Notes: generated from the sequence alone by a model not told the origin. Counted from the stretch's first letter, positions 38,714 through 50,807 are shown. The stretch: DNA of 64,000 nucleotides from Leptodactylus fallax (GCA_947044405.1 CAMRHE010000507.1:806001-870000); one strand, 5' to 3'. Numbers and translations: made by a program.

Positions 38714-38871
38714 ATGGGGCAGACTTATGAAACTGTTGAAAAGAAAAGCTGTCTTTGTCGCCCATAGCAACCAATCACGGTACGGCTTTCATTTTTCACC
38801 AGCACTATAAGAAATAAAAGCTGCGCTGTGATTGGTTGCCATGGGCAACGGTTATATAAATCTCCCCCTGA
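38714..38871. mobile_element. Palindromic MITE (CCAATCA/TGATTGG type)
   Basis: CCCATAGCAACCAATCA (38761) and TGATTGGTTGCCATGGG (38829) are inverted. The outer ends GGGGCAGACTTATGAA and TATATAAATCTCCCCC also pair. The overall form is that of a small foldback element common in frog DNA, an assignment from memory. Confidence 0.75.
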
Positions 38872-39454
38872 GGTTCTGTGGTGACTCTGAGGAGACAATA
38901 GTCGGCCTTTCAGTCGTTAATAGGTTAATGAAGCAGAGGCGCTCCTGCAGCCGGCTGGTGGGGGTGCCAGTAACCAGAACCTCTGTCTCTGCTGCAGGGC
39001 GGATATTTGGTGTTTGTGGAAGTCCAGTGAAAATAATGTGGGTGCCAGCAGTATGGCTCCCCGCAGGACTACACACGGAGCGTCTTAGTATGTGTGAGGT
39101 GTACTCCTACAGAGCGGCCTGCTGTGAGGTGCTGCCCCTGCCCGACTCCTCCAAATGCTTCCTACTAAGCCGCCTCCTTAACCAGCTCCTTATGTCGCCC
39201 GTATGTGAAACTCAGCACTTAGAAGCTACATTAAAATAAAATATTTCTTTCCCGTCGCCTGTCCGCTGCTTAACATAATGCACAACATATGGTGCATGCT
39301 TCACACATCCAGCCTAAAATACACACAGTGCTACTGTGCTGAGCAAAGCCCACCACCCCACCTAAACAATCGCCTACCAACGTAGAGACCATTACAATTT
39401 CCAAAGACATGGTCACCAACTTTTCCCTGGCTCCTGAATGTCAAACCATGTACA
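38872..39454. other. Unique-looking sequence, no gene seen
   Basis: One open frame of 135 codons spans 38832-39239, but it overlaps the MITE at its start and shows no known domain, so I do not call it. The sequence may be single copy. Confidence 0.4.
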
Positions 39455-39632
39455 GTGGCGTAACCTGAAGCTTCTGAGCCCCAATGCAATATATGTAATG
39501 AGGCCCTGTCTTACTATGTGCTATCTATAATACTGATGTCTTCTTTTGTTATATACTGTAAAGGCCTTTGAGTCCCCTCAGACTCAGTACAGATTGCTAC
39601 CTCTGCACCCCCTATAGCTACGCCCCTGATTC
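39455..39632. mobile_element. Short non-autonomous element, GTAAC-type ends
   Basis: CAGTGGCGTAACCTGAAGC at the left and GCTACGCCCCTGAT at the right form an inverted pair with GGGCC-like sequence inside. It is related to the element at 19270-20005 but lacks the tandem tract. Confidence 0.6.
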
Positions 39633-39737
39633 ATGCAGAGATGCCAGAAGGCTGCAGAATTCGGTAGAAGTGCTCCCTAAGGATCACGTAACAGAAAGGT
39701 ACAGTCAGATTAACCTAACAGAATATTAGAGTATCCT

Positions 39738-40345
39738 CCAGAAGGACCAGGCTCTGACACAATAATAGTCCTCAAAGATCCAGGCTGTGACACAATAATG
39801 GTCCTCAAAGATCAAGGCTCTGATATAATAATGGTCCTCAAAGATCCAGGCTCTGAAACAATAATGGTCCTCAAAGACCCAAGCTCTAACACGTAGTGAT
39901 TCTCAAAGATCCAGCCTCTGACACAATAATGGTCCTCAAAGATCCAGGCTCTGACACAATAATGGCCTTCAGAGATCTATCTTAAAAGAGTGTTCTTTCA
40001 AGAGTGTTCTTTCAGGCAAACCATATATCATCCTCAGAGATCCAGGCCCTGACACAATAATGGTCCTCAAAGATCCAGGCTCTGACACAATAATGGTCCT
40101 CAAAGATCCAGGCTCTGACACAATAATGGTCCTCAAAGATCCAGCCTCTGACACAATAATGGTCCTCAAAGATCCAGGCTCTGACACAAAAATGGCCTTC
40201 AGAGATCTATCTTAAAAGAGTGTTCTTTCAGGCAAACCCTATATCATCCTCAGAGATCCAGGCCCTGACACAATAATGGTCCTCAAAATGCCAGGCTCTG
40301 ATACAATAAAGGTCTGCAAAGATCCAGGCTCTAATACAATAATGG
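39738..40345. repeat. 33-bp tandem array
   Basis: GGTCCTCAAAGATCCAGGC then TCTGACACAATAAT repeats about 16 times. A larger block with AGATCTATCTTAAAAGAGTG occurs at 39964 and 40194, 230 bp apart. The first copy has an extra internal duplication of AAGAGTGTTCTTTC. The 33-bp period is open in frame, giving spurious minus-strand proteins. Confidence 0.93.
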
Positions 40346-40934
40346 TCTTCAAATATCCTGACTCTGCAGCCAGCCAAGTTCTGTATACTGTAGATTTGAG
40401 TCTATAAGGTTGGTGGAACCAACCCCAATGTTTTGACCCTAAGTAGATGGACACTGACTTGTTAAGATGATGTTTGGTAGGTGGCCACTATTCAGGATAG
40501 GCTTTAACTGCTCTTGGTAAGTGAGTCCATGGTACCATATTGTTCTAGAAGAGTATTCATGTAGTAGCAGTTTAGGCACTTGTGTGTGTGTGTGTGTGTG
40601 TCTATATACTGTAACTGTCACTGCCATGTCATATTACATATTTGCTGTCGATTCTCCTCTTAGGCGGATGTTGAAGCAGATCACGGGCATTGTACCATGG
40701 ACAGAATTCGTCTGAGAACACTCCATGGCATGGCGCTGCATAGCTATGGCTGTACACTGGGTCTTACATAGTGAGCGATACTCTATAAGCAGGTGTGCTT
40801 GTGCGCCACTCCAGCAGTCTAACCGGGGTATTCACTATACAGTAAGGTGAGATGCGTCTTATAAGAGGCAGTTTCTACAGTTTCAAGGAACCCACCTTTA
40901 AGTAACTCAAAGGAATGTTTAGCATTCGGGGATC
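40346..40934. other. Unassigned sequence with a (TG)n run
   Basis: A (TG)10-type microsatellite lies at 40581-40602. Otherwise no gene or clear repeat is seen. Confidence 0.5.
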
Positions 40935-41215
40935 TGGTGGTTATCGCCAGCATGGTTAGCACTGTTCTCTTACAACACTGGGGTTCTGATTCCAAATCTA
41001 GCCAAGGACAATATCTACATTTAGATTGTATGTTGTCCTCATTTTGTGGGTGTCTTTTGGGTATTCCAATGTCCTTTCACACTCCAAGAAAAAATACTGA
41101 TAAGTTAATTGATGCTTTTAAAATTTGCCTCTACTGTATATCTGGACTTCAGATAGGGACTGGGAGGGCGACTGATGTGAGTGGTGACAGCGCTGCGGAA
41201 TATGGTGGCGCTATA
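40935..41215 (+). mobile_element. Degenerate V-SINE-like copy
   Basis: It keeps ATGGTTAGCACTG at the tRNA-like head, then GTATGTTGTCCTCATTTTG, TTTCACACTCCAAG and the tail GCGCTGCGGAATATGGTGGC. The order is the same as in the better copies at 56851 and 58500. Confidence 0.7.
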
Positions 41216-42270
41216 TCATCACCAATTTTGTCCAATTTACTGGGATCCCTGAGATAGTCCTGGGCAGCTACTGGTCTACTAGACTGCATGAACATCTACC
41301 TGCTTAATTTCTGATCACCCTCCTGTATTGGAGATACCCTCAGGATGGGGAAATCACAATGAACTGGAAACTTGCAGTCCTCCTCAATGAGGAGTTCAGT
41401 CTGATGGAACTTTTGGCTGTGACTAAGGCCTCACACAGATGAGAGATTCACGTGCACGGAGACAGTACATGAAGACCCTATGGTCCTGTGCCACGATTCA
41501 ATAAGACATTAGGGTGGTAGAGTAGTCCCATGTCATGCTATCCACTAAAACTAATTACGGATATTGTGATCCATCCTTGTGCATGAATCCAAAATGGGCA
41601 ATATCCTGAGAATTCCTTAATAGAGCCGACTGTAAGGGAAAATGTCATAAAATGTCGATGTGTTGTCAGTGTCATTCAACAGTCTAGTGAACCTGGAGGC
41701 ACTTACCTCTATGGTGTGTCATCCATGTAGTTTCTGCACGTTATGTCTAGTGTGGTGCAAGTTACAACGCAATGAACCCACCATCTAGGAGACTAGTTTG
41801 GGGTGATGTTGGTCATAAATGGATCCTTTATGTCTGAGGCCTAGTAAGGTTGTGGAGCAATTTAGACTTTTTCTTCCATGTCCAGTAGTCCGATGTCAGT
41901 TGCGTTATGGGCGTCTATACTTGCGAACGTTGCTGATCGAGCACTGGGAGGGTTAGCGACCTTATGTATGAGGGGTCTTATTACAGAGGCCTGGGTTTGA
42001 GAATGGACCACATCTATGAACTTCCTGAAGCATAGTCATTAGACCTTGGGCGAGGGTTTGGCAGTCCGATATACATGAGGTCCACAAACAACATCCAATT
42101 TGTATGAGCAACCTATGTTACTTAAAGGAAATCTATCCGGTCCAAAATGACTTCCAGACTTGTAGCCGTGCTATACAGGCCTTTACTGGAGACTAAAAAA
42201 GTCAATTTCTTCTCATTGTAAGATACTATTATATTGAGTAGCATAATGGGCAGCATAGACGTAGCTATCG
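41216..42270. other. Unassigned sequence
   Basis: No gene is seen. A TTAAAGGAAATCTATCC terminus of the T2 type lies at 42122, without a clear partner. Confidence 0.45.
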
Positions 42271-42274
42271 TTGT

Positions 42275-42415
42275 CAGACTGGCCCACCACAGGATCCAGG
42301 CTCTGACACAGTAATGGCCCAGCAGAAGACGCCTACATTTGTAGGGTATGAGGGTCTATTTCCAAGGGGTTGTTGGAATCATTTTAACTGGTGGGCTCAA
42401 GGAACCTCAGTCGAA
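42275..42415. mobile_element. Short element with CAGACTGG.CCCACC ends
   Basis: The left end GTCAGACTGGCCCACC and the right end GGTGGGCTCAAGGAACC are inverted. Inside is GGATCCAGGCTCTGACACAG then TAATGG, nearly identical to the unit of the 33-bp array at 39738-40345. A second copy in reverse lies at 63700-63900. Confidence 0.7.
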
Positions 42416-43215
42416 CAGTGGTATCTATAAGAGGTGCACAGATCATTGCTTATTGGGGCCTCCATGGCTGTAGGGCCTGGCTGCCGCTCCACCATGACAC
42501 CAGTATTATAAATGATACATGTTAGTGGTGGGAGGATTTAAGTTACTCCTCGTCTAAGACACCGAGAAGGCTCTTGCTATTATACTCCAGTAGTTCAGAC
42601 CTAATAGACACAAGGCCTGTAACAGCAATGCTCTTTGTTCCCAACAGTTCCCTCTGGCAGTGGAATGGTTACTAACTATCGGGAAAGTCATTGGAAATGT
42701 AGTTGAGGAGAAGGGAAAAGTCTCGGCGCTGCAGACGGACGGAGTGTAAAAATATCAGCCCTCTCCAAAATCAACTCCTGGCTGGCGGCAGCTGCCCCTA
42801 TTAATGCTGGCTGCAGGTTTGTTTTCCTGCGTGGTAGAGAGAAGGCCGCTATTCATACTGTAACAGGTAGCACCAGGGACAGCAGAGAGGAATGGAGCAA
42901 GGGGGCAAAGGGAGAAGGGGCGTCAGGGGGGAAGTCGGGTGCTTTTCTTTCCAGCCAGTTCTTAAACATACAAAACAGAACATCTATGTGGACAAGAAAG
43001 TAAAACACTGAAGCACTCAGCATAATGATTCGCCTCGGAGAGAGATGTTTGATTTATATTAGGGCCTGGGGGTAGCCATTGACATGTGTCATGTGACAGT
43101 TCATCATGGTAGAACTGGCGACATGTTTAATGGCCAGGTCCTCCATAAATCCGCGGCGGAGTTCACCGTGTCCAAGTTGTATTGTTTTCCAGGTTCATTA
43201 AAACTTTTTGATAAA
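42416..43215. other. Unique-looking sequence, no gene seen
   Basis: The part 42720-42960 (for example CAAAATCAACTCCTGGCTGG and CTGCCCCTATTAATGCTGG) is GC-richer and repeat-free, so it is a candidate conserved non-coding block. Confidence 0.4.
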
Positions 43216-43220
43216 TTCAG

Positions 43221-43460
43221 TTAAAGGGGTTGTCTCTTTACAAAAATCACCTAATAGGGCATATGGGCAAAAATGATCTAGAGCAGCTCTGGACCGTTGT
43301 ATAATAAAGCAGATCTTGCTTTGATGGAGCCGGGAGCTCCCAGCCTGGGTTTCTGAAGATGGAAAAAAGTACGTCTTCCTTAAGCAAGAGGTTGTCGTAC
43401 CCTTGCAGAAGGGACCACTATAGGTGGCCTGGTACCCAAGGCTTGTGATCATTGCAAATT
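43221..43460. mobile_element. TTAA/AGGGG-ended element fragment
   Basis: TTAAAGGGGTTGTCTCTTTA is a T2-type terminus. The right end is not clear. Confidence 0.4.
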
Positions 43461-43771
43461 AAGTAGAATTTTTAGAAGCCTTTTAGACTGTATGAGACAT
43501 TATTTTTGCAGCTTATGGTGGTAAAAATCCTTTATTTCATTGTTACATGCTGGGAACTGTGTGGAAGTTTTATTTGGTCAGTGTATGGCACCGTATTGTA
43601 TGGTGCTTATAGTTCGGTATTATATGGCATGGTTGGCAGACTGTATAATAGTTCAGGTGGGCATCAGCTTGCCCTGGCAGAGAGGGAAGGAGTATGAGAG
43701 ATCTACATTCACATAAGATAGTCACCCTGTCCTGCCAATATCAGAAGGAGCTTCAGTGGTGGAATCAGACT

Positions 43772-44851
43772 TTAAAGGGAGTGTGTCATCAGAGCCAGCA
43801 TATCACCCCATGCCTGCAGATAGATAGGTTATGGTCACCAAAACTAGAATCTCACCCCAACCATGCAGATAAATATGTTACTGTCACCAAAACTAGAATC
43901 TCACCCGAGCCATGCAGATAGGTTACTGTCACTAAAACTAGAATCTCACCCCAGCCCTGCAGATAGATAGGTTAGTGTCATCAAAACTAGAATCTCACCC
44001 CAGCCATGCAGATAGATAGGTTACTGTCACCAAAACTAGAATCTCACCCCAGCCATGCAGATAGATAGGTTAATGCCACCAGAACCAGCATATCACCACA
44101 GCCCTGAGATAAATAGCTTATGGTCACCAGAACTAGCATATCACCCCAGCCCTGCAGATAGATAGGTTAGTATGACCAGAATCAGCATATCACCCCAGCC
44201 CTGCAGATAGATAGGTTAGTATGACCAGAACCAGCATATCACCCCAGTCCTGCAGATAGGTTAGTATGACCAGAATCAGCATATCACCCCAGCCCTGCAG
44301 ATAGATAGGTTAGTGTCACCAGAACCAGCATATCACCCCAGCCCTGCAGATAGATAGGTTAGTGTCACCAGACCCAGCATATCACCCCAACCCTGCAGAT
44401 AGATAGGTTAGTGTCACCAGAACCAGCATATCATCCCAGCCCCACAGATAGATAGGTTAGGGTCACCAGAACCAGCATAGAACCAGCATATCGATCTAGT
44501 CCTGCAGATAGGTTAGTGTTACCTGAAGAGTGTTTTCCCCTTGTGAATCGCTGCCACTGTTGTTGAGATATTGCGGTCTTTGTCAATATGCAAATTAGCT
44601 CTTTGGAGCAATGAGAGTGTTGTTACTGACCTCTTTGGAGCAATGAGGGTGTTGTTACTGACCTCTTTGGAGCAATGACACTGCCCTCCATGCTCCGAAG
44701 AGCTCATTTGCACATTGACAAAAACAGCGATATCTCAGCAACAGAGACACCAATTCACACGGGGTAAGTGCTGTCTCATCCAGGTGACCCTAATACATCT
44801 ACCTGCGGGGCTGGGTTGATATGCTGGGTTGTGGTGACAGACTCCCTTTAA
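43772..44851. mobile_element. TTAA-bounded palindromic element carrying a 49-bp array
   Basis: The left end TTAAAGGGAGTGTGTCATCA and the right end GGTGACAGACTCCCTTTAA are inverted, with TTAA on both sides. The first 750 bp hold about 14 copies of a 49-bp unit (GTCACCAGAACCAGCATATC, ACCCCAGCCCTGCAG, ATAGATAGGTTA). The centre (44519-44760) is itself palindromic: TTGTGAATCGCTGCCACTG against CACCAATTCACACGG, and CAATATGCAAATTAGCTC against GAGCTCATTTGCACATTG. The ends fit the T2/Kolobok MITE pattern TTAA-AGGRR. Confidence 0.85.
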
Positions 44852-45395
44852 TGGGTATGTCCAGTTTTGGACGCCTCTTTTTCATGTCTCTATGCTTAGT
44901 AAAGAAAGCCATGGCTGAAGCCTAGAGTTGTGTCTGGCACCGTAGGACTGAGTATGGACATTATGGACAACAGAGCTCCCAGAATAGTTACAAATCTTGG
45001 AGCATTGGCGCAGGCCACACATAGATCGAGTGGTGGGATCAGCCTAAGTGTCGAGTGACAGAATAATCCTCCAGTTTGGCCACTTGTGAGGATTATTATG
45101 GAAACAGGAAGGGACTGGCGGACATGAGCAGGCAGCCGAGTCCCTCTGTTCACCTCAGTAGTAAAATGCCAGACAATCGGAGGGTTTTCTTTACAGAAGG
45201 ATTTTGTTTCAGCAAGAAAGGAAAAAGAAAAACTGAAGGCTCATAAAAACTACATCAGATACTAGGAACTAAAACACACAAAATAATAAGCCGTAGCCTG
45301 CGTGTCTTCAGATGATCAAAGAAGTAGGTTAGACATAATGGGCCGCACAGCGCCACCACATGTACGTGGACCTGTTAGTGCCAGGAGACCTGGCA
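44852..45395. other. Unassigned sequence
   Basis: The first ~60 bp resemble 32606-32670. The rest shows no gene or clear repeat. Confidence 0.45.
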
Positions 45396-45399
45396 GGAG

Positions 45400-45600
45400 A
45401 CCAGCGTGGATTTCACTTCACTGCAATACCGTTTTAGGCCACTGTACAGTAGATGGAGCTGTGCAAGTTCTGGCTCAGCCCAGCCCCTTAAATCAGCTGA
45501 TCAGTGGTTGGACCCCCACCATGATATTAATGACTCATCCCAAGGATAATTCATCAATATAAAAAAAAAAAACCTCTGGAAAACCTCTTAAATAACCTCT
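45400..45600 (-). mobile_element. Interspersed element related to the array C flank
   Basis: GGCCACTGTACAGTAG, GAGCTGTGCAAGTTCTGG, AATCAGCTGATCAGTGG and TTGGACCCCCACC are followed by CTGGAAAACCTCTTAA. On the minus strand this has the same order as 21110-21290. The GGCCACT and TTCTGGCTC pieces resemble the array C unit. Confidence 0.55.
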
Positions 45601-46400
45601 TTATTTTTTTAATTAAATTTTTTCATCTGCACTCCAGGAGCCATACAATTTTTAGTTTTCTGATAACAGAGCTGTGTGAGGGCTTGCTTTTTGCAGAATG
45701 AGCTGTAGTTTTTATTGGTGCTATTTTGAGGCACATACATCCTTCTTTAAAATATTTTTTAATGTCATGTCTAGGAGGTGGAATAAACAAAAAACAGCAA
45801 TTTTGTTTTTATGTGTTTAACTGCCTGACCAAAGGGGGTTGGTTAAATGGTCACTAAATCTGATCCTGCTGTGGCAACAGGGTGCCAGCTGTATGATTTA
45901 AGTGTGCACGTGCTGATCAGACCCCCTGGGGTACAAGACCCCTTGGGGATATAATAACTACTGTAAAAAAAAAAAAAAAGTTGAAAAATCTAAAAAAAAA
46001 TATTAAAAATTCTAATCAACCCCATTCCTTAGAACACATAAGTAAAAAAAATAAGTAAAAAATCTAAAGTGAAACACATACACATTAGGTATCCCTGTGA
46101 CTAAAAATGTCTGGTCTACAAACTTGAAATCTGAAAATATTTTCCCATAAGGTGAATGCCATAGCAGGAAAAAAAAAAATCAAAAGAGCCGAGCCGCCTC
46201 CCATAAAAATTTGGTTAAAAGTTGGTATAAATGAAAGGTACATCTGGCCCTGCAACAAAATACACCTTACATATCCCTGTACATGGAAATATAAAAAAAG
46301 TTACGGGTGTCAGAATATGGCAAAGTTTTGAAATTTTTTAAGGGGTTAAAATATAAATAAAACTATATAAGTTGGGTATCCCTGGAATCGTACCGAAACA
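45601..46400. repeat. Dispersed A/T-rich frog-type repeat
   Basis: GTGAGGGCTTGCTTTTTGC, GAGCTGTAGTTTTTATTGG and TGCTATTTTGAGGCACATAC are followed by A-rich sequence with ACACATTAGGTATCCCTGTG. The second half has a relative at 18960-19260. No transposase is seen. Confidence 0.65.
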
Positions 46401-46529
46401 TAGAATACAGGTGACATGTCATTTTAGCTGCACAGTGAACACCGTAACAACAAAGCCCTTAAGTAAGTCGCACAAACAAAGTTTTTCTCCAATTCCACCC
46501 CATTCTGAATTTTTTAGTACATCATACGG

Positions 46530-46725
46530 AATAGTGCAGCACTTTTGTCTCCGCATGTTTCATGCGGAAACCGAGCAGCAACCACACGGACCCCATTATA
46601 GTCTATAGGGTCCGCAGGTTTCCTTATGTAAACCGATTTTCTATGCGTATAGGTTTCCGTTCGGGGGTCCCCAAGCAGACTCCCCGAACGGAATCCTAAA
46701 ACGTAGATGTGAACCGGCCCTAAGT
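46530..46725. mobile_element. Interspersed element, 'family M' type
   Basis: CATGCGGAAACCGAGCAGC, CGGACCCCATTATAGTC, TAGGGTCCGCAGG and CGGGGGTCCCCAAGC are internally palindromic. The CCCCATTATAGT core is shared with other family members. Confidence 0.55.
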
Positions 46726-47233
46726 TAGTGACCACATAGTGGATCCTGGCTTTGGGGAAAGGAAATGGTTAAACTAGAGGAAGCGAATGTGTAAAGCGGG
46801 AGTAGGTGGTGTGTTCAATCGAGGCAGTGTTAAGTAATATTGGTATTACTTAAGATGAAAGATGAAGGAGATTACATGACGCTTTGTGAGGGTGACCCTG
46901 AGGTTACAAAGATTAGACAGCAAAATGGACTCTTAGAAATTTGAGCACAGATGTCCTGTGTGGTGGGGGACGTCATCAGATTGTCTCCACGGGTGGGGGC
47001 AGACTCAGATCACGGCCCAGGTCAGTGACTGACATGTCCACATTTGCCTCGCTCAGTTGTGATCAGAAGGATGAGAGGAGAAGGTCAGATAACTTCAGGC
47101 GAATGGGTCAAAAGCTTGTGATCTGATAGTCAGCCCCACGCACAACTGGAAGTATCAGCTTTAAAGGCATCAGGACCGGCTGCTAAACGGCGTCATTGTA
47201 TAGGTGACCGCACAGGCCTCGGACCATAGAGAC
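46726..47233. other. Unassigned sequence
   Basis: No gene or clear repeat is recognised. Confidence 0.5.
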
Positions 47234-48661
47234 TTAAAGGCAGTGTGTCAGCAGAGCCCAGCATATCACCCCAGCCCTACAGATAGATAGGTTAGTGTCA
47301 CCAGACCCAGCATATCACCCCAGCCCTGCAGATAGATAGGTTATTGTCACCAGAACCAACATATCACCCCAGCCCTGCAGATAGATAGGTTAGTGTCACC
47401 AGAACCAGAATATCACCCCAGCCCTGCAGATAGATAGGTTAGTGTCACCAGAACCAGCATATCACCCCAGCCCTGCAGATAGATAGGTTAGTGTCACCAG
47501 AACCAGCATATCACCCCAGCCCTGCAGATAGATGGGTTAGTGTCACCAGAACCAGCATATCACCCCAGCCCTGCAGATAGATAGGTTAGTGTCACCAGAA
47601 CCAGCATATCACCCCAGACCTGCAGATAGATAGGTTAGTGTCACCAGACCCAGCATATCACCCCAGCCCTGCAGATAGATAGGTTAGTGTCACCAGAACC
47701 AGCATATCACCCCAGCCCTGCAGATAGATAGGTTATTGTCACCAGAACCAACATATCACCCCCGCCCTGCAGATAGATAGGTTAGTGTCACCAGACCCCA
47801 GCATATCACCCCAGCCCCGCAGATAAATATGCTGGGGTCTGGTGACCCGAACCTATCACCCCAGCCCTGCAGATCTATCTGCAGAGCTGGGGTGATATGC
47901 TGGTTCTGGTGACACTAACCTATCTATCTGCAGGGCTGGGGTAATATGCTGGTTCTGGTGACAGTAACCTATCTATCTGCAGGGCTGGGGTGATATGCTG
48001 GTTCTGGTGACAATAACCTATCTATCTGCAGGGCTGGGGTGATATGCTGGTTCTGGTGACACTAACCTATCTATCTGCAGGGCTGGGGTGATATGCTGGT
48101 TCTGGTGACACTAACCTACCTATCTGCAGGGCTGGGGTGATATGATGGCTGTGGTGACACTAACCGATCTATCTGCAGGGCTGGGGTGATATGCTGGTTC
48201 TGGTGACCCTAACCTATCTATCTGCAGGGCTGGGGTGATATGCTGGTTCTGGTGACACTAACCTATCTATCTGCATGGCTGGGGTGATATGTTGGTTCTG
48301 GTGACACTAACCTATCTATCTGTGGGGCTGGGGTGATATGCTGGTTCTGGTGACACTAACCTATCTATCTGCAGGGCTGGGGTGATATGCTGGTTCTGGT
48401 GACACTAACCTATCTATCTGCAGGGCTGGGGTGATATGCTGGTTCTGGTGACACTAACCTATCTATCTGCAGGGCTGGGGTGATATTCTGGTTCTGGTGA
48501 CACTAACCTATCTATCTGCAGGGCTGGGGTGATATGCTGGTTCTGGTGACACTAACCTATCTATCTGCAGGGCTGGGGTGATATGCTGGTTCTGGTCACA
48601 CTAACCTATCTATCTGTGGGGCTGGGGTGATATGCTGGCTCTGGTTGCGGACTCCCTGTAA
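47234..48661. mobile_element. Second TTAA-type palindromic element: 49-bp arrays in opposite orientations
   Basis: The left end TTAAAGGCAGTGTGTCAGCA and the right end GGTTGCGGACTCCCTGTAA are diverged copies of the 43772-44851 ends. About 12 units of the 49-bp repeat run forward (47250-47828) and about 16 run in reverse (47873-48650). Together they form one giant inverted repeat of about 600-780 bp per arm. At the centre, 47829-47880, orientation flips three times within 50 bp (AAATATGCTGGGGTCTGG, CACCCCAGCCCTGCAGATC, TATCTGCAGAGCTGGGG). Confidence 0.92.
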
Positions 48662-49405
48662 TATTCTATTATTAGAAGGCTTCACATTTACATGACCAGT
48701 TTCCAGTTGGTGGAGGTGCAGCTGCTGTGCTGCAAGTCACTTGCTATAAGGCAGTAGATGTTGCAGAGGGCACTTCTCCCAGCTCATGGTGTGTTTGGTT
48801 GACCCTTCATTCTAGTGATCAACATGGGTCATAGCAGTCAGACTCCCTGCTGAGCACTTAAAGGTGTATTCCTCCTAAGAACACATAGCCTCCTTCTCCA
48901 GTTGGGCAGATGTGCAGCAGCTCCATACAAAGTCTATGTAACTGAAACAGTACTGAGTAGGACTAGGGAACCTTTTGTTCTCAGCGACATAAGCCAATCT
49001 CCCCCAGTATGCTTGTAGTCTCCTTCATGATACTTGGACTGCACCTAATGCAGAATTACCACATTTTAGAGATGCAGATCCAGATCACAAAATTTTTTTG
49101 TGTGAGGCCACACCTCTACTGGCGAGGCCATATCCTCCTTTTTACATGTCACTCCCCTTTTTGTGACATGGACATGCTATGTGCTGGCCATACCCCTTCT
49201 TCATGCCATGACAGTACATATTGTGCTCCCACCACATGGCAGATGACAGAAAACCTTGAGCATGTCAGAGCTTTCTGCCAAGACTAGGAGATTTGTCCAC
49301 TTTTCCAGAACTCCGAGAAATTTTTCTGAAGACTTTGTTTCAGGGGAAAATTAGCTAGCTAGTATGCCTAATGCTGGGTTCAGATCTGCACTGAGTGTCC
49401 AGCGC
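48662..49405. other. Unassigned sequence
   Basis: A T2-type terminus TTAAAGGTGTATTCC lies at 48859. No gene is seen. Confidence 0.45.
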
Positions 49406-49409
49406 AGAT

Positions 49410-49665
49410 TCATCAAACACTAGATTCACACTTGCATCTGCCAATCCTTGGTTCTGGTCCACTGGGGGACCAGAACAATGGATAGGTGGACCACTATAAC
49501 AACAGTCACATATGGAGCTTGACGGACACCATTAACTATAATGGGGTCTGTTGGGTGTCTGTTTGTTAAAACTGACATAAAAGTCGAACTTTGCAATTTT
49601 GGACGCACACTATGATGGAGTCTCCAAGTGAAGACTCCAACACCGATGCGAAAGTAGCCTTAAAT
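49410..49665 (+). mobile_element. Interspersed element, 'family M' copy
   Basis: CTAGATTCACACTTGCATC, GGTTCTGGTCCACTGG, ACTATAATGGGGTCTGTTGG, GGTGTCTGTTTGTTAAAAC and GATGGAGTCTCC lie in the same order as the reverse copy at 37354-37600. Confidence 0.7.
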
Positions 49666-50770
49666 CACCAAACAAGGTAGTGCTGCAAGCTCGACTTTTT
49701 CCTCTGGCTATTTCAGTTAAAAATATTAGGCATGCGATGGACTCCTTTATAGTCAAAGGGGTCTCTTGGCTTCTGTTCTTGCCTGCTATTTTTGCAGTCT
49801 ATTTTTCTGCTCATCTGGTCCTCTAGCGTAAGTGATACGCAGCATGTCATGCTACTACCATAACAATATGAACTGGATTTAGCATAATCCATAGGAAAAC
49901 AGGAGACAACAAGTTTGGTTTTTAGGTAGAGTTCTTGGTGGACCCTCACACATGTTGTGGGGCTATAACCATTTGTTGTACACTGGAAGGACCCCCACAA
50001 TACGTTATCTACGAGACTTCTAGTAGACTCCAAACTATGTGGCTATTCCTGGAGTACAGTGCATGCTTGTGTGGACACTGCGGTTACTGTGTAAATCTCC
50101 TCGGACACATTCTTTCCCGATGGTTAATGTAAGTGTCGGAATGACCTAGTACTAAACCTGATGACCTGTTAATACGGTTGTATATATGCACTTCCCTGTC
50201 GCTCCATGAGGCCTTCTCATTAACTCGGAGAAGGTAGATTTATCACTCGGTCAGATTTAGGAGCTAGTCCTTCCTGACGCATATTCCCCTGGTAGATGTA
50301 CTTGGCTCTTGGCACCATGCTAGACGGCCTCTGTACAAGGGTCTGTATTTGTATTCATTTGTGGGTTTGCCACCTGGATAGAAGGTCTGGCGGAGGAATG
50401 TTTCCTGGGATTACAGAAATGCCTTTCTCAGTTCTTTGTTCTTCTGTTGTCTCTGAAACACAACCCAGCAGGATGGAGGACTCTAACAAGGACGGTGTAG
50501 TGCCCGGCTCGCCTGACTCTGCTCCAGGACAACCAGCTATTGTTGGGGCCTTTACCATGAACTCTGAAGAACTTGTGTTTTGTTGTCATTTCTCAATTAT
50601 TTATTTCAACAGAAAAGATTGAATCTATCAATATAAACAACCGATACAACGCGGCTCTTCTCAGATCTCAGCCCCCCCCCCCAGGTCGTCACAGAGAAGA
50701 CCTCCCATGACACTCGGTAGGGTTACTGTTTTCATAACCTCGTGACTTTTGGATAGACTACCAAGGAATG

Positions 50771-50772
<2 letters not shown>
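49666..50772. other. Unique-looking sequence, no gene seen
   Basis: The part 50290-50640, including TTCCTGGGATTACAGAAATG, is repeat-free and may be conserved non-coding DNA. An open frame of 108 codons there has no known domain. Confidence 0.4.

Positions 50773-50803
<31 letters not shown>
50773..50803. repeat. (CA)n microsatellite
   Basis: About 15 CA dinucleotides run without interruption. Confidence 0.97.
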
Positions 50804-50805
<2 letters not shown>

Positions 50806-50807
50806 TC

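Noticed and set aside
47234..48661. Assembly chimera as the only explanation for the inverted arrays
   Set aside because: The outer ends match the element at 43772-44851 in the proper orientation, so the palindrome fits a real element. Long reads should still confirm it.
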